Source: Ancylobacter dichloromethanicus (GTDB lineage: Bacteria > Pseudomonadota > Alphaproteobacteria > Rhizobiales > Xanthobacteraceae). Taken from it: a stretch of DNA of 64,000 nucleotides. The stretch's first letter is position 1; each line of letters opens with the position of its first letter. The stretch covers positions 72,994 to 136,993 of the forward strand of contig NZ_JAHBGC010000004.1 in the NCBI RefSeq assembly GCF_018390645.1. The letters run 5' to 3'. Shown one piece after another: positions 18,910-28,004 of this stretch. A program made the position numbers and the translations under genes. The notes under the pieces were generated by a model, which made no database searches, was not told where the DNA came from, and saw only the letters and a program-made list of their open reading frames with translations.

Positions 18910-20013
18910 TCAGGGCGCCGCCAGCAGCACCGCCTGCCCGATATCCAGCACCAGCGCGATGGGCGCGCCGATGGGGTAGGCGCCGACGATCTCGGCGCCG
19001 GTGACCCGGGTCTCGATGAGGCCGATCCCCTCCACCTCCACCCGGGTGATGGTGTGCGAGCCCTGGTAGATATGGGTCGTCACCACGCCGCGGACGACGT
19101 TCGCCACGGTCTCGTCCGGCAAAGCCGGGCGCACATGCTCGGGCCGCAGGAAGGCCCGCACCTGGGCGCCATGCGCGAACCCCCGGTCCGGCCGCGCCGG
19201 CGCGACCAGCCGGCCGGCGCCGGGAAGCGCCAGCGCCGCGTCGGTCCCGTCGATCTCGTAGCGCGCCACCGGCAGCGCGTTGATCTCGCCGATGAAGGAG
19301 GCGACGAAGCCGTTGGCCGGGGTGCGGTAGAGTTCGATCGGCGTCGCCACCTGCTGCACCTCGCCCCGGTTCATCACTACGATGCGGTCGGACAGGCTCA
19401 GCGCCTCGCCCTGGTCGTGGGTGACGAAGATGGTGGTGAGGCCGGTCTTGCGGTGCAGGTCGGAGAGTTCGACCTGCATCTGCGCCCGCAGATTCTTGTC
19501 GAGCGCGGAAAGCGGCTCGTCGAGCAGCAGCACCTTGGGGCGGATGACCACGGCCCGGGCCAGCGCCACGCGCTGCTGCTGGCCGCCGGAGAGCTGGCTG
19601 ACCCGGCGCTCCTCGAAGCCGTCGAGCTTCATCATCTCGATGGCGCGGCGCACCTCGGCCACGATCTCCGCCTTGGCCATTTTGCGCATGCGCAGGCCGA
19701 AGGCGATGTTGTCGAACACGTTCATGTGCGGGAACAGCGCGTAGGACTGGAACACCATGCCGATGTCGCGCCGGTAGGGCTCCACGCCGGTGATGTCGTC
19801 GCCGTCCACCACGATCTTGCCGGCGGTGGGGGTGAGGAAGCCGGCGATCATGCCCAGCAGGGTGGACTTGCCGCAGCCGGAGGGGCCGAGCAGCGTCAGG
19901 AACTCGCCCCGTTCGATCTTCAGCGACACGTCGGCGACGCCGACCGCGCTGCCGAAATCCTTGCGGACCCGGACAAGCTCGACGGCGGCGGGGACGATGG
20001 GGGTCTGGGTCAT
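18910..20013 (-). CDS. ABC importer ATPase, spermidine/putrescine (PotA) type
   Basis: A 367-residue nucleotide-binding subunit. Walker A GPSGCGKST, Q-loop VFQSYALFPHM, signature LSGGQQQRVALARA, Walker B VLLLDEPLSALD and switch His in VTHDQ are all intact. The C-terminal ~120 residues form a TOBE-type domain. It powers the importer whose two permeases lie immediately upstream; the gap to the permease stop is 22 bases. The subfamily imports polyamines, iron, phosphonates or opine-like compounds; the true ligand is unknown. Confidence 0.93.
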   Translation of the reverse strand: MTQTPIVPAAVELVRVRKDFGSAVGVADVSLKIERGEFLTLLGPSGCGKSTLLGMIAGFLTPTAGKIVVDGDDITGVEPYRRDIGMVFQSYALFPHMNVFDNIAFGLRMRKMAKAEIVAEVRRAIEMMKLDGFEERRVSQLSGGQQQRVALARAVVIRPKVLLLDEPLSALDKNLRAQMQVELSDLHRKTGLTTIFVTHDQGEALSLSDRIVVMNRGEVQQVATPIELYRTPANGFVASFIGEINALPVARYEIDGTDAALALPGAGRLVAPARPDRGFAHGAQVRAFLRPEHVRPALPDETVANVVRGVVTTHIYQGSHTITRVEVEGIGLIETRVTGAEIVGAYPIGAPIALVLDIGQAVLLAAP

Positions 20014-20035
20014 GAGCGGCGGCCCTCTGGCAATG

Positions 20036-20842
20036 TCAGTGCGTGTCGATCGCCAGTACGCGGCGCAGGCCGAAGGCCCGGTCGGCGATGAACATGATGA
20101 GCGTGGTGGCGATGATCAGCAGCGCCGAGATCGCCGACACGGTCGGGTCGGCATATTCGCGGATGTAGTTGTACATGGCGACCGGCAGGGTCTGGGTCCG
20201 GCTGCCGGTCACATAGAGCGAGGCGGTGAACTCGGTCAGCGACAGCACGGCGGCGATCAGCCAGCCGCCCGCCATGCCCGGCAGCACCAGCGGCAGCTCG
20301 ATCCGCGTCAGCACATGGAACGGCGAGGCGCCGAGATTGGCGGCGGCGCGGGTCAGGTCGGGGTCGATATTGGCGAGGCTGACATAGACCGCGCGGGTCA
20401 CGAACGGCATCACCAGCACCATGTGCGCCAGCACGATCATCACATAGCCCTGCTGCAGCCCGAACGCCCCGCCGAGCAGCAGGAATCCGAAGCCGAGGGT
20501 GAAGTGCGGGATGATGAGGGGCGACCACAGCACCGCCTCCAGCAGCCCGCGCCCGCGGAACGTGTAGCGATGGACCAGCCAGGCGAAGGTCGAGCCGACG
20601 ATCAGCGCCGCCGTCGAGGCGAGGCTGGTGACGATCAGCCCGTTCTTGAACGCCCGCTGGAAGTCCGGGTAGGTCAGCGCCTTCTCGTACCACTGGAACG
20701 AGATGCCCTCGGGCGGAAAGGCGAGGATCTCGGTCGGGTTCACCGAGGTCATCAGCACCACCAGCGTCGGCAGCGTCATATAGGCGAGGATGGCGACGAC
20801 GAGGCTCCAGAAGCCGAGGGAGCGCAGGCGGTGAGAGGTCAT
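20036..20842 (-). CDS. ABC importer permease, PotC type
   Basis: A 268-residue inner-membrane permease with six predicted helices and the EAA-type loop (LTRAAANLGASPFHVLTRIELPL). It pairs with the PotB-type permease encoded just before it. Two starts are possible: ATG at 20854, overlapping the upstream stop, or ATG at 20842, with GGAG six bases before it. I chose the latter. Translation is probably coupled to the upstream gene either way. Confidence 0.92.
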   Translation of the reverse strand: MTSHRLRSLGFWSLVVAILAYMTLPTLVVLMTSVNPTEILAFPPEGISFQWYEKALTYPDFQRAFKNGLIVTSLASTAALIVGSTFAWLVHRYTFRGRGLLEAVLWSPLIIPHFTLGFGFLLLGGAFGLQQGYVMIVLAHMVLVMPFVTRAVYVSLANIDPDLTRAAANLGASPFHVLTRIELPLVLPGMAGGWLIAAVLSLTEFTASLYVTGSRTQTLPVAMYNYIREYADPTVSAISALLIIATTLIMFIADRAFGLRRVLAIDTH

Positions 20843-20853
20843 GGCGCGCTCCA

Positions 20854-21711
20854 TCAGCCGATCGCCAGCCGTTTTTCGAGGCGGCCGGTCAGGGATTTCA
20901 TCAGCACGAGGCTGCCGAGCGCGGCGATCAGCGCGATCAGGCTCAGCGTCGCGGCGAAGGGCAGGTTCAGCACCGAGAAGCCCTGGAGATAAACGAGGTT
21001 GGAGATCATCAGCACCTTGCCGCCGCCGATCAGCTGCGGGGTGGAAAAGGCGCTCATCGTCCAGGCGAACACCACCACGATGCCCGAGAGGATGCCCGGC
21101 AGGGTCAGCGGCAGGGTGATGCGCCAGAACACCGCGCCGGGGCTGGCGCCGAGATTGGCGGCGGCCTTCTCGCAGTCGCGGTCGACATGGCTGATCGCGG
21201 TGGCGAGCAGGATGATCATCACCGGCATGGAGAACTGCACCAGCGCCACCACCACGCCGAGGCGCGTGTACATGATCTGCAGCGGCATATCGATCAGCGA
21301 GAGCTTGCGCAGCATCGAGTTGATGAAGCCGTCCGAGCCCAGCATCAGCATCCAGGAGAAGGTGCGCACGATCTCGCCGGTGAACAGCGGGGTGATCGAC
21401 AGCGAGACCAGCAGCGAGCGCACCCAGTCGCGCTTCGCCCGCACCAGCGCGAAGGCGACCGGGTAGCTCAGCAGCAGCGAGAACACCGCGGTCAGCAGGC
21501 TGATGTAGAAGGTGTCGAGCAGCACCCACCAGTAGATCGGCCGGTTGATGCGGGTGAAATTGTCCAGCGTGAACCCGCCGACATTCAGCGAGCCGGGCAC
21601 GAATTCGCGCACGCTGTATTGCAGCACCTCGAACAGGGCGGCGGCAAGGATCACCGCCGTCACCACGGCCGGCGCCAGGAAGGTGATGAAGAACGGGCGA
21701 CGCTGGATCAT
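20854..21711 (-). CDS. ABC importer permease, PotB type
   Basis: A 285-residue permease with a long first periplasmic loop and the EAA motif (CEKAAANLGASPGAVFWRITLPL). It forms the membrane channel with the PotC-type protein. ATG at 21711 (MIQRRPFFITFLAP) gives a normal cytoplasmic N-terminus before helix 1. It is separated from the binding-protein gene by 270 bases that hold a REP-like repeat pair. Such repeats often separate a highly expressed binding-protein message from the permease message. Confidence 0.92.
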   Translation of the reverse strand: MIQRRPFFITFLAPAVVTAVILAAALFEVLQYSVREFVPGSLNVGGFTLDNFTRINRPIYWWVLLDTFYISLLTAVFSLLLSYPVAFALVRAKRDWVRSLLVSLSITPLFTGEIVRTFSWMLMLGSDGFINSMLRKLSLIDMPLQIMYTRLGVVVALVQFSMPVMIILLATAISHVDRDCEKAAANLGASPGAVFWRITLPLTLPGILSGIVVVFAWTMSAFSTPQLIGGGKVLMISNLVYLQGFSVLNLPFAATLSLIALIAALGSLVLMKSLTGRLEKRLAIG

Positions 21712-21748
21712 GGGTCTCGAACGATCGGAGGCAGGGGGGCGTTGTCGT

Positions 21749-21897
21749 GCGTGCTTCGAGACGCGGGGCGATGCCCCGCTCCTCAGCTTGACGAGGGTGG
21801 GGGGGGCGGCAGTGCCCTGCCCCCGTCCAGCCCCCGCCATGGGCAGGCCCGCGCCATCCTGAGGTGCCCGGCGGCGCCGGGCCTCGAAGGACGCAGG
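21749..21897. repeat. paired inverted REP-like elements in the ABC operon
   Basis: Copy one (21749-21795) runs GCGTGCTTCGAG...GACGA with an internal GC-rich hairpin (GCGGGGCGATGCCCCGC). Copy two (21851-21897) is a diverged inverted copy. The arrangement recurs at 29131-29257, where 39 contiguous bases are identical to copy one. The rest of the 270-base gap holds a short CCCTCTCCCC-type palindromic stretch (~21935-21958) and no gene. Confidence 0.8.
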
Positions 21898-21981
21898 CGC
21901 TGTCCCCGAGCGCCCGCCGCGCCCTCGCCTCAACCCTCTCCCCGGGGGAGAGGGCGCGGGATGACGCGGCGATCGGATGCC

Positions 21982-23013
21982 TCAGTGCATCATGTTCTCG
22001 GTGAACCACGCCTTCCACTGCGGCAGCAGGGTGGCGTAGGTCTTGTCCTCGAGCACGATGGTGCCCTTCTCGATCGCTTCCTGGCTGGTGAAGATGCCGG
22101 GCAGCTTGGCGATTTCCGGGTCGAGCTTGGCCTCGGCCGTCAGCGGCGAGCATTTGTGGAAGTTGCACAGTTGCGCCAGCATTGCCGGCTCCAGCGCGAT
22201 GTTGAGGAACTGCTGCGCCAGTTCCTTCTTCTTCGAGCCGGCATTGATGCCCCACACGTCGGTGCCGGCGACAGCGCCTTCCTTCGGCACGTCGATCTCG
22301 ACGTCCATGCCGAGCTTTTCCAGGTGATAGCCGTTGATGTTGAGCAGCACCTGCACCGGGGTTTCGCCGGTGCGCATCAGGTTCTGGCTGGTGGCGTCCG
22401 ACTGGTAGAACGCCTTGATGCTCTTCTTCAGCTCGATGAGCTTGGGCTTCACCTGATCCCATTCCTCCGGCTTCACGCCGGCCAGCCTGGTGGCGGCGAT
22501 GATGATGTGGGAGGGATCGAAATCCGGCAGGCCGAGCTTGCCTTCCACGGCCGGGCTCCACAGGTCTTCCCAGCTCTCGATCTTGAAGTCCTTCGGCATC
22601 AGGTCCCTGCGGAAGGCCGGGGTGTAGACGTAGACATAGTCGGCCACTGTGTAGTCCGAGCGCTTCGCCATCGGGTAGAGCTTGTCGGCGTTGGGGATCT
22701 TCGCCCAGTCGAGCTTTTCCATCAGCCCGTCGGAATAATAGAGATAGCCGACATGGGCGGTGGTGTTGATCAGGTCGGATTCGGGGTTGTCGCGCGCCAC
22801 CTTCGCCTTGGCCAGGCGGTCCAGTGTGCCGCCGGTGATGTACTCGACCTCGACGCCGGTGCGCTTGGTGAATTCCTTGCCGATGATCTCGACGCCCGCC
22901 TTCCAGTTGCCGCCCCAGGTGCTGACGACCAGCTTCTCCTGAGCCATGGCGGAGGTCGCGGCGCCGGTGGCCATGACGGCCAGGGCACCCAGTGCAATGC
23001 ACAGCTTCTTCAT
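21982..23013 (-). CDS. ABC importer periplasmic binding protein, PotD type
   Basis: A 343-residue solute-binding protein with a Sec signal peptide (MKKLCIALGALAVMATG, cleavage near SAMAQ). The mature start EKLVVSTWGGNW is typical of the spermidine/putrescine-type binding proteins (family 1, SBP_bac_8). The Asp/Glu residues that grip polyamines in PotD cannot be placed confidently, so the ligand is open. It is the first transporter gene after the 2-hydroxyacid dehydrogenase, 103 bases downstream. Confidence 0.92.
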   Translation of the reverse strand: MKKLCIALGALAVMATGAATSAMAQEKLVVSTWGGNWKAGVEIIGKEFTKRTGVEVEYITGGTLDRLAKAKVARDNPESDLINTTAHVGYLYYSDGLMEKLDWAKIPNADKLYPMAKRSDYTVADYVYVYTPAFRRDLMPKDFKIESWEDLWSPAVEGKLGLPDFDPSHIIIAATRLAGVKPEEWDQVKPKLIELKKSIKAFYQSDATSQNLMRTGETPVQVLLNINGYHLEKLGMDVEIDVPKEGAVAGTDVWGINAGSKKKELAQQFLNIALEPAMLAQLCNFHKCSPLTAEAKLDPEIAKLPGIFTSQEAIEKGTIVLEDKTYATLLPQWKAWFTENMMH

Positions 23014-23116
23014 GTTCCACCTCTTTGATTGGGGCGGCGCGCCGCCCGGATAAGTCTGGCTGCCCGGCTTGATGCGGGCTTGCTTGGCGCGCGGGTCGAC
23101 GCGGACGTCGAACCGG

Positions 23117-24052
23117 TCAGTAGCCGCGACCGGGGTCGACCTCGTGCAGCGGCGGAAGTCCCCGCCGCACCCGGCGGATGCTCTCGGCGACGTCGCGCGC
23201 CGCCAGCTTCGGTACGGTGATGCTGGCGAGGTGCGGCGTGATCAGCACATTGTCGAGGCTCCAGAACGGATGCCCCTGCGGCAGCGGCTCGGTCTCGAAC
23301 ACGTCGAGGGTCGCCTCGCCGACCTGCCCCGAGCGCAGCGCGGCGATCAGCGCCGCCTCGTCGACCACCGCGCCGCGCGAGGCGTTGATGAATTTGGCGC
23401 CCTTCGGCATCAGCGCGAATTCCGCTGCGCCGAGCAGGCCGCGCGAATCCGGGGTCAGCGGCAGCAGGCTGACGATGATCTCGTTTTCGGCCAGCACCCG
23501 CTCCAGCCCGTCGCGGCCGGTATGCGAGGCGACGCCGGGAATGTCCTTGGGGCCGCGCGACCAGCCGCTCACCGTGAAACCCATGGAGGCGAGCATGCGC
23601 GCGGCCGGGCCGCCGAGTTCGCCGAGGCCGAGCACCGCCACCCTGATCTCCGAGAGCGCGCGCGGATGCACATATTCCCACTCGCCGCGCCGCTTGGCGC
23701 GCTCGAACACGGGAATGTCGCGGGCATAGCGGGTGACGGCGAAGACGACATAGCTGGTCATCATCGCCACCATGCCGGGGTCGGACAGGCGGGAGAACTT
23801 CACCGGCACCAGGTCGTCGCGCCGTACCAGCGCATCGACGCCGGCGCCGAGATTGGTGACAAGCTGAAGATGGGGGAAGCGGGCGAAGAAGCCCTTCGGC
23901 GGCAGCCAGGCGAGGGCGTAGCGGATCTCCGCCGCGTCGCCGATGTCGGGGTCGACGCGGAAGTCGAGGTCCGGCAGTTCGGCTTCGAGCGCCGCGCGCC
24001 AGGCGCGCGCATCGTCGACCGGACTGTAGAAGACCAGCGCGTCCCGGCTCAT
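23117..24052 (-). CDS. D-2-hydroxyacid dehydrogenase (GhrA-like)
   Basis: A 311-residue NAD(P)-dependent oxidoreductase, closest in pattern to glyoxylate/hydroxypyruvate reductase A. The Rossmann motif is in VLGLGELGGPAARML. The catalytic Arg is in NASRGAVVDE, the Glu in DVFETEPLP and the His in ITPHLAS. It would interconvert a 2-oxo acid and a D-2-hydroxy acid. Its promoter region carries the palindrome TTTCCTGTCAGGAAA at 24157-24171, also found upstream of the monooxygenase at 25985. Likely first gene of the transporter operon. Confidence 0.88.
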   Translation of the reverse strand: MSRDALVFYSPVDDARAWRAALEAELPDLDFRVDPDIGDAAEIRYALAWLPPKGFFARFPHLQLVTNLGAGVDALVRRDDLVPVKFSRLSDPGMVAMMTSYVVFAVTRYARDIPVFERAKRRGEWEYVHPRALSEIRVAVLGLGELGGPAARMLASMGFTVSGWSRGPKDIPGVASHTGRDGLERVLAENEIIVSLLPLTPDSRGLLGAAEFALMPKGAKFINASRGAVVDEAALIAALRSGQVGEATLDVFETEPLPQGHPFWSLDNVLITPHLASITVPKLAARDVAESIRRVRRGLPPLHEVDPGRGY

Positions 24053-24156
24053 GAAAGCGACTTGCCCGACATCATGAGGGCAACGTCACGCACGGCCGCG
24101 CATGGCGCCGGACATGTCCACGCTTCATCAATCCCGTCTCCGAAGGCTTTGTTATT

Positions 24157-24171
24157 TTTCCTGTCAGGAAA
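24157..24171. promoter_or_regulatory. palindromic operator, copy 1 (putative LysR site)
   Basis: TTTCCTG-T-CAGGAAA, a perfect inverted repeat 105 bases upstream of the 2-hydroxyacid dehydrogenase start. It contains the T-N11-A core expected of LysR-type boxes. The same palindrome with A at the centre is at 25959-25973. Confidence 0.6.
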
Positions 24172-24231
24172 TTTGCGCCGGGGGGATTGGATCGGAAAAT
24201 ACTTTTAGCCGTTACACAACATAGGAGTTGG

Positions 24232-24834
24232 TTATGCAGGCGTGCCGCGCGGACCGGTCGGCGCGAGGAAGGCGATGAGCGCCTCGCCGGTGGGCTCGCA
24301 ACTGGTGCGCAGCGTCGGCTCGTCGCTGGCCACCAGCGTCTCGCCGGGATGGACCAGCACCGAGCCGGCGGCGTCGCCGACCTGCCAGATGCCGGTCACC
24401 GCGTGCAGGATCACCATGCCGCCTTCCGGCGCCGCCAGCAGCGGGCCGTTGCTGGCAGCGGCCGGCATCACCTGCGCATGCCACCGTCCGCGCCGGGTCA
24501 TCACGTTGATCACCCAGGCCGGCCCGTCCGGCAGCGCCGCGCGCGGCTGCTGCACGCTGTCGAAATAGAACGGTTCGAGCCGGTTCAGCTCGCGCGTGCC
24601 GTTCGCGAAAGTGAGGCCGAGGCCGTTCCCGCTCAGCCGGGTGATGTGGCGGTCGATGCCAGGGAAGGAGGAGAACCGCCCTTCCTCGACGATCGGTGCC
24701 AGGCTGACGCGGACGTCGAAATCCTCATGCGAGGCGCCTTCCGGCAGCATCAGCACGTCCTGCGTCATGCCGCCGCCATTCTTCCACGGCACCCGCCGGT
24801 AGTCGGAAGGCCTGATCACCCGCAGCACGCTCAT
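24232..24834 (-). CDS. HutD-family cupin protein
   Basis: A 200-residue HutD/Ves family protein (double cupin fold). The opening RVIRPSDYRRVPWKNGGGMTQ and later FSSFPGIDRHITRLSG are family hallmarks. In pseudomonads HutD modulates histidine-utilization genes, probably by binding a pathway metabolite; elsewhere it sits in assorted catabolic operons. No hut enzyme is nearby, so it may act as an accessory sensor for this block. ATG at 24834 follows GGGAGG; a start ten residues earlier is possible. Confidence 0.82.
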   Translation of the reverse strand: MSVLRVIRPSDYRRVPWKNGGGMTQDVLMLPEGASHEDFDVRVSLAPIVEEGRFSSFPGIDRHITRLSGNGLGLTFANGTRELNRLEPFYFDSVQQPRAALPDGPAWVINVMTRRGRWHAQVMPAAASNGPLLAAPEGGMVILHAVTGIWQVGDAAGSVLVHPGETLVASDEPTLRTSCEPTGEALIAFLAPTGPRGTPA

Positions 24835-24884
24835 CGCCGCCCCTCCCTCATGGTCTCGATGCACTCTGCTCTAGAGAGGCGCCG

Positions 24885-24895
24885 GCCTGTCAGGC
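24885..24895. promoter_or_regulatory. possible operator copy 3 (GC-flanked core)
   Basis: GCCTG-T-CAGGC, 51 bases upstream of the HutD start, shares the CCTGTCAGG core of the two LysR-linked palindromes but lacks their TTT/AAA flanks. It may be a weaker site or chance. Confidence 0.3.
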
Positions 24896-24950
24896 AATGC
24901 GCTCGCGCAAGGACAGGCAACAGAATCCGGATGCAGCGGATAGGCCCCGC

Positions 24951-25895
24951 CTATCGAACGGTCGCCTGCGGCGACAGCGTGCCGGGCTCGAAGATGCCGC
25001 CGGCGGAGAAGGCGGCCTTCAGGTGGCGGGCGAACACCTCCACCGCCGGGCGGGGCGTCTGCCGGCGCAGCCGCAGGCTCACCAGCCGCACCGGCGGCAA
25101 TTCGTCGGTCAACGGCACCGAGGCGACGCGCCCGCCATCATGGGTGATCTGGGTGCGCGGCAGCACGTTCTGGATGGTGTAGCCGCGTCCGTGGCCGACG
25201 AGGCCGCGCGTCAGCTCATAGGCGCGCGAGCGGAACGCGATCTTCGGCTCCACCCCGACCGAGCGGAACAGGCCCATGAAGTAATCGCGCGAATGCGGCA
25301 AATCGAGCAGGATGAACGGCTCGTCGCGCAGGTCGGCGAGGCTGATGCGCTCGCGCCGCGCCAGCGGGTGGTCCGGGTGCAGCACCGCATAGGGCCGCAA
25401 TTCGGCGAGCGGCTCGGCCATCACCTCCTCCGGCCGGGCGAACTCGTAGGACAGCGCCAGTTCGGTGCGCCCGGAGATGACGGCGTCGAGAATGAGCTGC
25501 TGGTCGCCCTCGTCGAGGCTCACCGTGATGCCCGGATGGGTCTCGGCGAAGGTCGAGAGCAGCCCCGGCATGAAATGGGTGGCGATGGTCCAGAAGCAGC
25601 CGACCGCGATCTCGCCGCGCACCTCGTCGGCCATGGCGCGGGCGTTCTGGCCGAAATCGCGGGCATGGTTCAGCAGCAGCCGCGCCTCGTTGACGATGCG
25701 GGTGCCGGCGATGGTGGTGGTCACGCCTTTTGCATGGTGGCGCACGAACACCTGCACGCCGTACTCCGCCTCGAACTGGGCGATGGCCGCCGAGATCGAG
25801 GGCTGCGACACGTTCAGGTGCCGGGCTGCCTCGGTCAGGTTGCCGAAATCGGCGGTGGCGACGACGTAGCGCAGCGCGCGCAGGGAGATGTTCAT
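24951..25895 (-). CDS. LysR-type transcriptional regulator
   Basis: A 314-residue LysR regulator. The winged helix-turn-helix occupies residues ~1-60 (LRYVVATADFGNLTEAARHLNVSQPSISAAI). The rest is the two-lobe substrate-binding effector domain. It is divergent from the HpaB-type monooxygenase gene with an 89-base gap, the classic arrangement for a LysR activator and its target. It is also upstream of hutD on the minus strand, so it probably controls both arms of the block. Confidence 0.93.
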   Translation of the reverse strand: MNISLRALRYVVATADFGNLTEAARHLNVSQPSISAAIAQFEAEYGVQVFVRHHAKGVTTTIAGTRIVNEARLLLNHARDFGQNARAMADEVRGEIAVGCFWTIATHFMPGLLSTFAETHPGITVSLDEGDQQLILDAVISGRTELALSYEFARPEEVMAEPLAELRPYAVLHPDHPLARRERISLADLRDEPFILLDLPHSRDYFMGLFRSVGVEPKIAFRSRAYELTRGLVGHGRGYTIQNVLPRTQITHDGGRVASVPLTDELPPVRLVSLRLRRQTPRPAVEVFARHLKAAFSAGGIFEPGTLSPQATVR

Positions 25896-25958
25896 CAGGA
25901 ATTTCTATGTCGAGGAATGAATCAAAATATTTTACCGATCTATCAGGCCAAAGCAATA

Positions 25959-25973
25959 TTTCCTGACAGGAAA
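25959..25973. promoter_or_regulatory. palindromic operator, copy 2 (putative LysR site)
   Basis: TTTCCTG-A-CAGGAAA ends 11 bases before the start codon of the monooxygenase and overlaps its ribosome binding region (AAAAGGA). Bound protein here would block rather than activate, so the regulator may repress this gene, or a second regulator may be involved. Confidence 0.6.
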
Positions 25974-25984
25974 AGGATGGTTCT

Positions 25985-27451
25985 ATGATCCGCACAGGCC
26001 AGGAATATCGGCAGGGGCTGCAGGACGGCCGCGAAATCTGGATGGATGGCGAGCGGGTGAAGGATGTCACCACGCACCCCTCCTTCAAGCCGATCGTGGA
26101 TGTGCGTGCGCGCATCTACGACATGGCGCATGAGGCCGCTTATCAGGACCGCCTCACCTATGTCGAAGAGAACAAGCGCAATACCATCTTCTACAAGCCG
26201 CCGCGCGAGACCCGGGACTGGAACGACAAGGTCGAGGCCGTCGATCTCGTCATGAAGGACATCGGCGGCGTGGTCACCCGCGTCGGTGACGAGACCATCG
26301 GCGAGGTCTGGTCGCTGATCGACGGGCGCGACGTGCTGGCGGAATACGACCCGCGCTTCGCCGACAATGTCGACCGCCACGTGCAGAATATCTTCGACAA
26401 CGACATCTTCCACATCTCGGCCAACACCGATCCCAAGGGTGACCGCTCGCTGCCGCCGCAGGAGCAGGACCCCGACATGATGGTGCATGTCGTCAAGGAG
26501 ACCGACGCCGGCATCGTCATTCGCGGCGCCAAATACGAGACCGCCGCCGCCTATGCCGACCAGGCCTTCCTCAAGCCCACCGTCGGCGCCTGGACCAACG
26601 AGACGCTGTCGGACTACGCCGTCGGCGGCGTCATCTCGATGAGCGCGCCGGGCGTCAAGCAGATCTGCCGCTCCTCCTTCGCCGGCCGCACCGACCCGCA
26701 GGACTACCCGCTGGCCAACCGGTTCGACGAGGTCGAATCCCTCGTCATCTTCGACAATGTGCTGATCCCGTGGGAGAACGTGTTCTTCTACCGCCACACC
26801 AAGGCGGCTCAGTACATCCGCGCGACGCTGCACCGCTATTCCGCGTTCCCCTATGTCCACCGCCTGCTCTACGTCGCCGACATGATGATCGGCGCGGCGA
26901 TGTGGAACGCCAAGCAGACCGGCCTCGACAAGCTGCAATCGGTGCGCGAGAAGCTCGCCGACCTCGTGGTCTATCGCGAGGGCATCAACGCCCATCTCAC
27001 CGCCTCCATCGCCCTCGCCGAGAAGAGCCCCGGCGGGCTGCTGATGCCGAACCAGTCGCTGCTCTATGCCGGCCGGGTGCATGGCTGCTCCAATCTGCCG
27101 GCGATGATGCACATCGCCCGCGAATTGTGCGGCGGCCAGATCTGCGTCACCCCCAACGCCGCCGCCTTCCACAATGCCGGCTCGGGCGACTGGCTGAAGA
27201 AGTTCTACTCGCTGAACAAGCAGTGGGAATCGGAGGACCGCCGCAAGCTGCTGGCCTTCGCCCGCGACCTTCTGAACTCCGACTATGCCGGGCATCGGCT
27301 GACCTTCGTGCAGTTCGCGCAGGCGCCGCACTTCAATCACCTGAACGCGGTCTACAACGCCTTCGACTTCTCCGGCCCGCTCGACTTCGTGCGCAAGTCG
27401 GCCGGCCTGTCGGACAAGGTTCTGGGCGATAAGGTCCCGGGCAAGAACTGA
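25985..27451 (+). CDS. HpaB-family FADH2-dependent monooxygenase, large component
   Basis: A 488-residue member of the 4-hydroxyphenylacetate 3-hydroxylase (HpaB) family, which uses reduced flavin from a partner reductase to hydroxylate phenols and related rings. The N-terminal domain has the family opening (RTGQEYRQGL) and NTIFYKPPR. The C-terminal acyl-CoA-dehydrogenase-like helical domain carries ARELCGGQICVTPNAA and DWLKKFYS. The flavin reductase gene follows after 13 bases, confirming a two-component system. The ring substrate is unknown: HpaB relatives also act on chlorophenols and pyrrole-2-carboxylate. Confidence 0.9.
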   Translation: MIRTGQEYRQGLQDGREIWMDGERVKDVTTHPSFKPIVDVRARIYDMAHEAAYQDRLTYVEENKRNTIFYKPPRETRDWNDKVEAVDLVMKDIGGVVTRVGDETIGEVWSLIDGRDVLAEYDPRFADNVDRHVQNIFDNDIFHISANTDPKGDRSLPPQEQDPDMMVHVVKETDAGIVIRGAKYETAAAYADQAFLKPTVGAWTNETLSDYAVGGVISMSAPGVKQICRSSFAGRTDPQDYPLANRFDEVESLVIFDNVLIPWENVFFYRHTKAAQYIRATLHRYSAFPYVHRLLYVADMMIGAAMWNAKQTGLDKLQSVREKLADLVVYREGINAHLTASIALAEKSPGGLLMPNQSLLYAGRVHGCSNLPAMMHIARELCGGQICVTPNAAAFHNAGSGDWLKKFYSLNKQWESEDRRKLLAFARDLLNSDYAGHRLTFVQFAQAPHFNHLNAVYNAFDFSGPLDFVRKSAGLSDKVLGDKVPGKN

Positions 27452-27464
27452 GGGAATCCCGCCG

Positions 27465-27956
27465 ATGCACGCCATCGACCCCGCCGCTTTTCGCCACGCC
27501 ATGGGCCGCACCGCGGCCGGCGTGACTGTGGTGACCAGCGACGGGACGCATGGCCGCGTCGGCGTCACCGTGTCCAGCCTCTCTTCGCTCTCGCTGGAGC
27601 CGCCCTCGGTGCTGTTCTGCCTGCACCGCGACAGCCGCTGCCTGCCGGTGCTGCTCTCCAACGGCGTGTTCGCCGCCAATATCCTGGCGCAGGGCCAGCA
27701 GCGCGTGGCGGACTCGTTCGCCGGGCTGGTGCCGGAACTGCGCGAGGACCGCTTCGGCGCGGGCGAGTGGGACGGGTTGACGACCGGCGCGCCGCTGCTT
27801 CAAGGCGCGCTGTGCCGCTTCGACTGCCGGCTGGCCGAGGTGTTCGACTACGGTACCCACCGCATCATCACCGGCGAGGTGGTGGCGATGGAAACCCATG
27901 GCGAGCACCCGCTGGTCTATTCCAACCGCAGCTACCGCCGGCTTGAGGTCGCGTGA
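27465..27956 (+). CDS. flavin reductase, small component of the monooxygenase
   Basis: A 163-residue flavin reductase-like protein (HpaC family). The FMN/FAD-binding split-barrel fold shows in MGRTAAGVTVVTSDG, VTVSSLSSLSLEPPSVLFCL and FAANILAQGQQ. It should supply FADH2 or FMNH2 to the HpaB-type enzyme encoded 13 bases upstream. Length is typical (~160-170). ATG at 27465 has GGGAATC-like purines before it; same operon. Confidence 0.92.
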   Translation: MHAIDPAAFRHAMGRTAAGVTVVTSDGTHGRVGVTVSSLSSLSLEPPSVLFCLHRDSRCLPVLLSNGVFAANILAQGQQRVADSFAGLVPELREDRFGAGEWDGLTTGAPLLQGALCRFDCRLAEVFDYGTHRIITGEVVAMETHGEHPLVYSNRSYRRLEVA

Positions 27957-28004
27957 GCGCCGATCGGCCGTCCCTCTCGTTCCTCTCCAGCAAAGAGCCC
28001 CTTC

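Noticed and set aside
24232-24834. Histidine utilization (hut) locus based on HutD
   Set aside because: No HutH, HutU, HutI or HutG is nearby; HutD-family proteins occur in unrelated catabolic operons.
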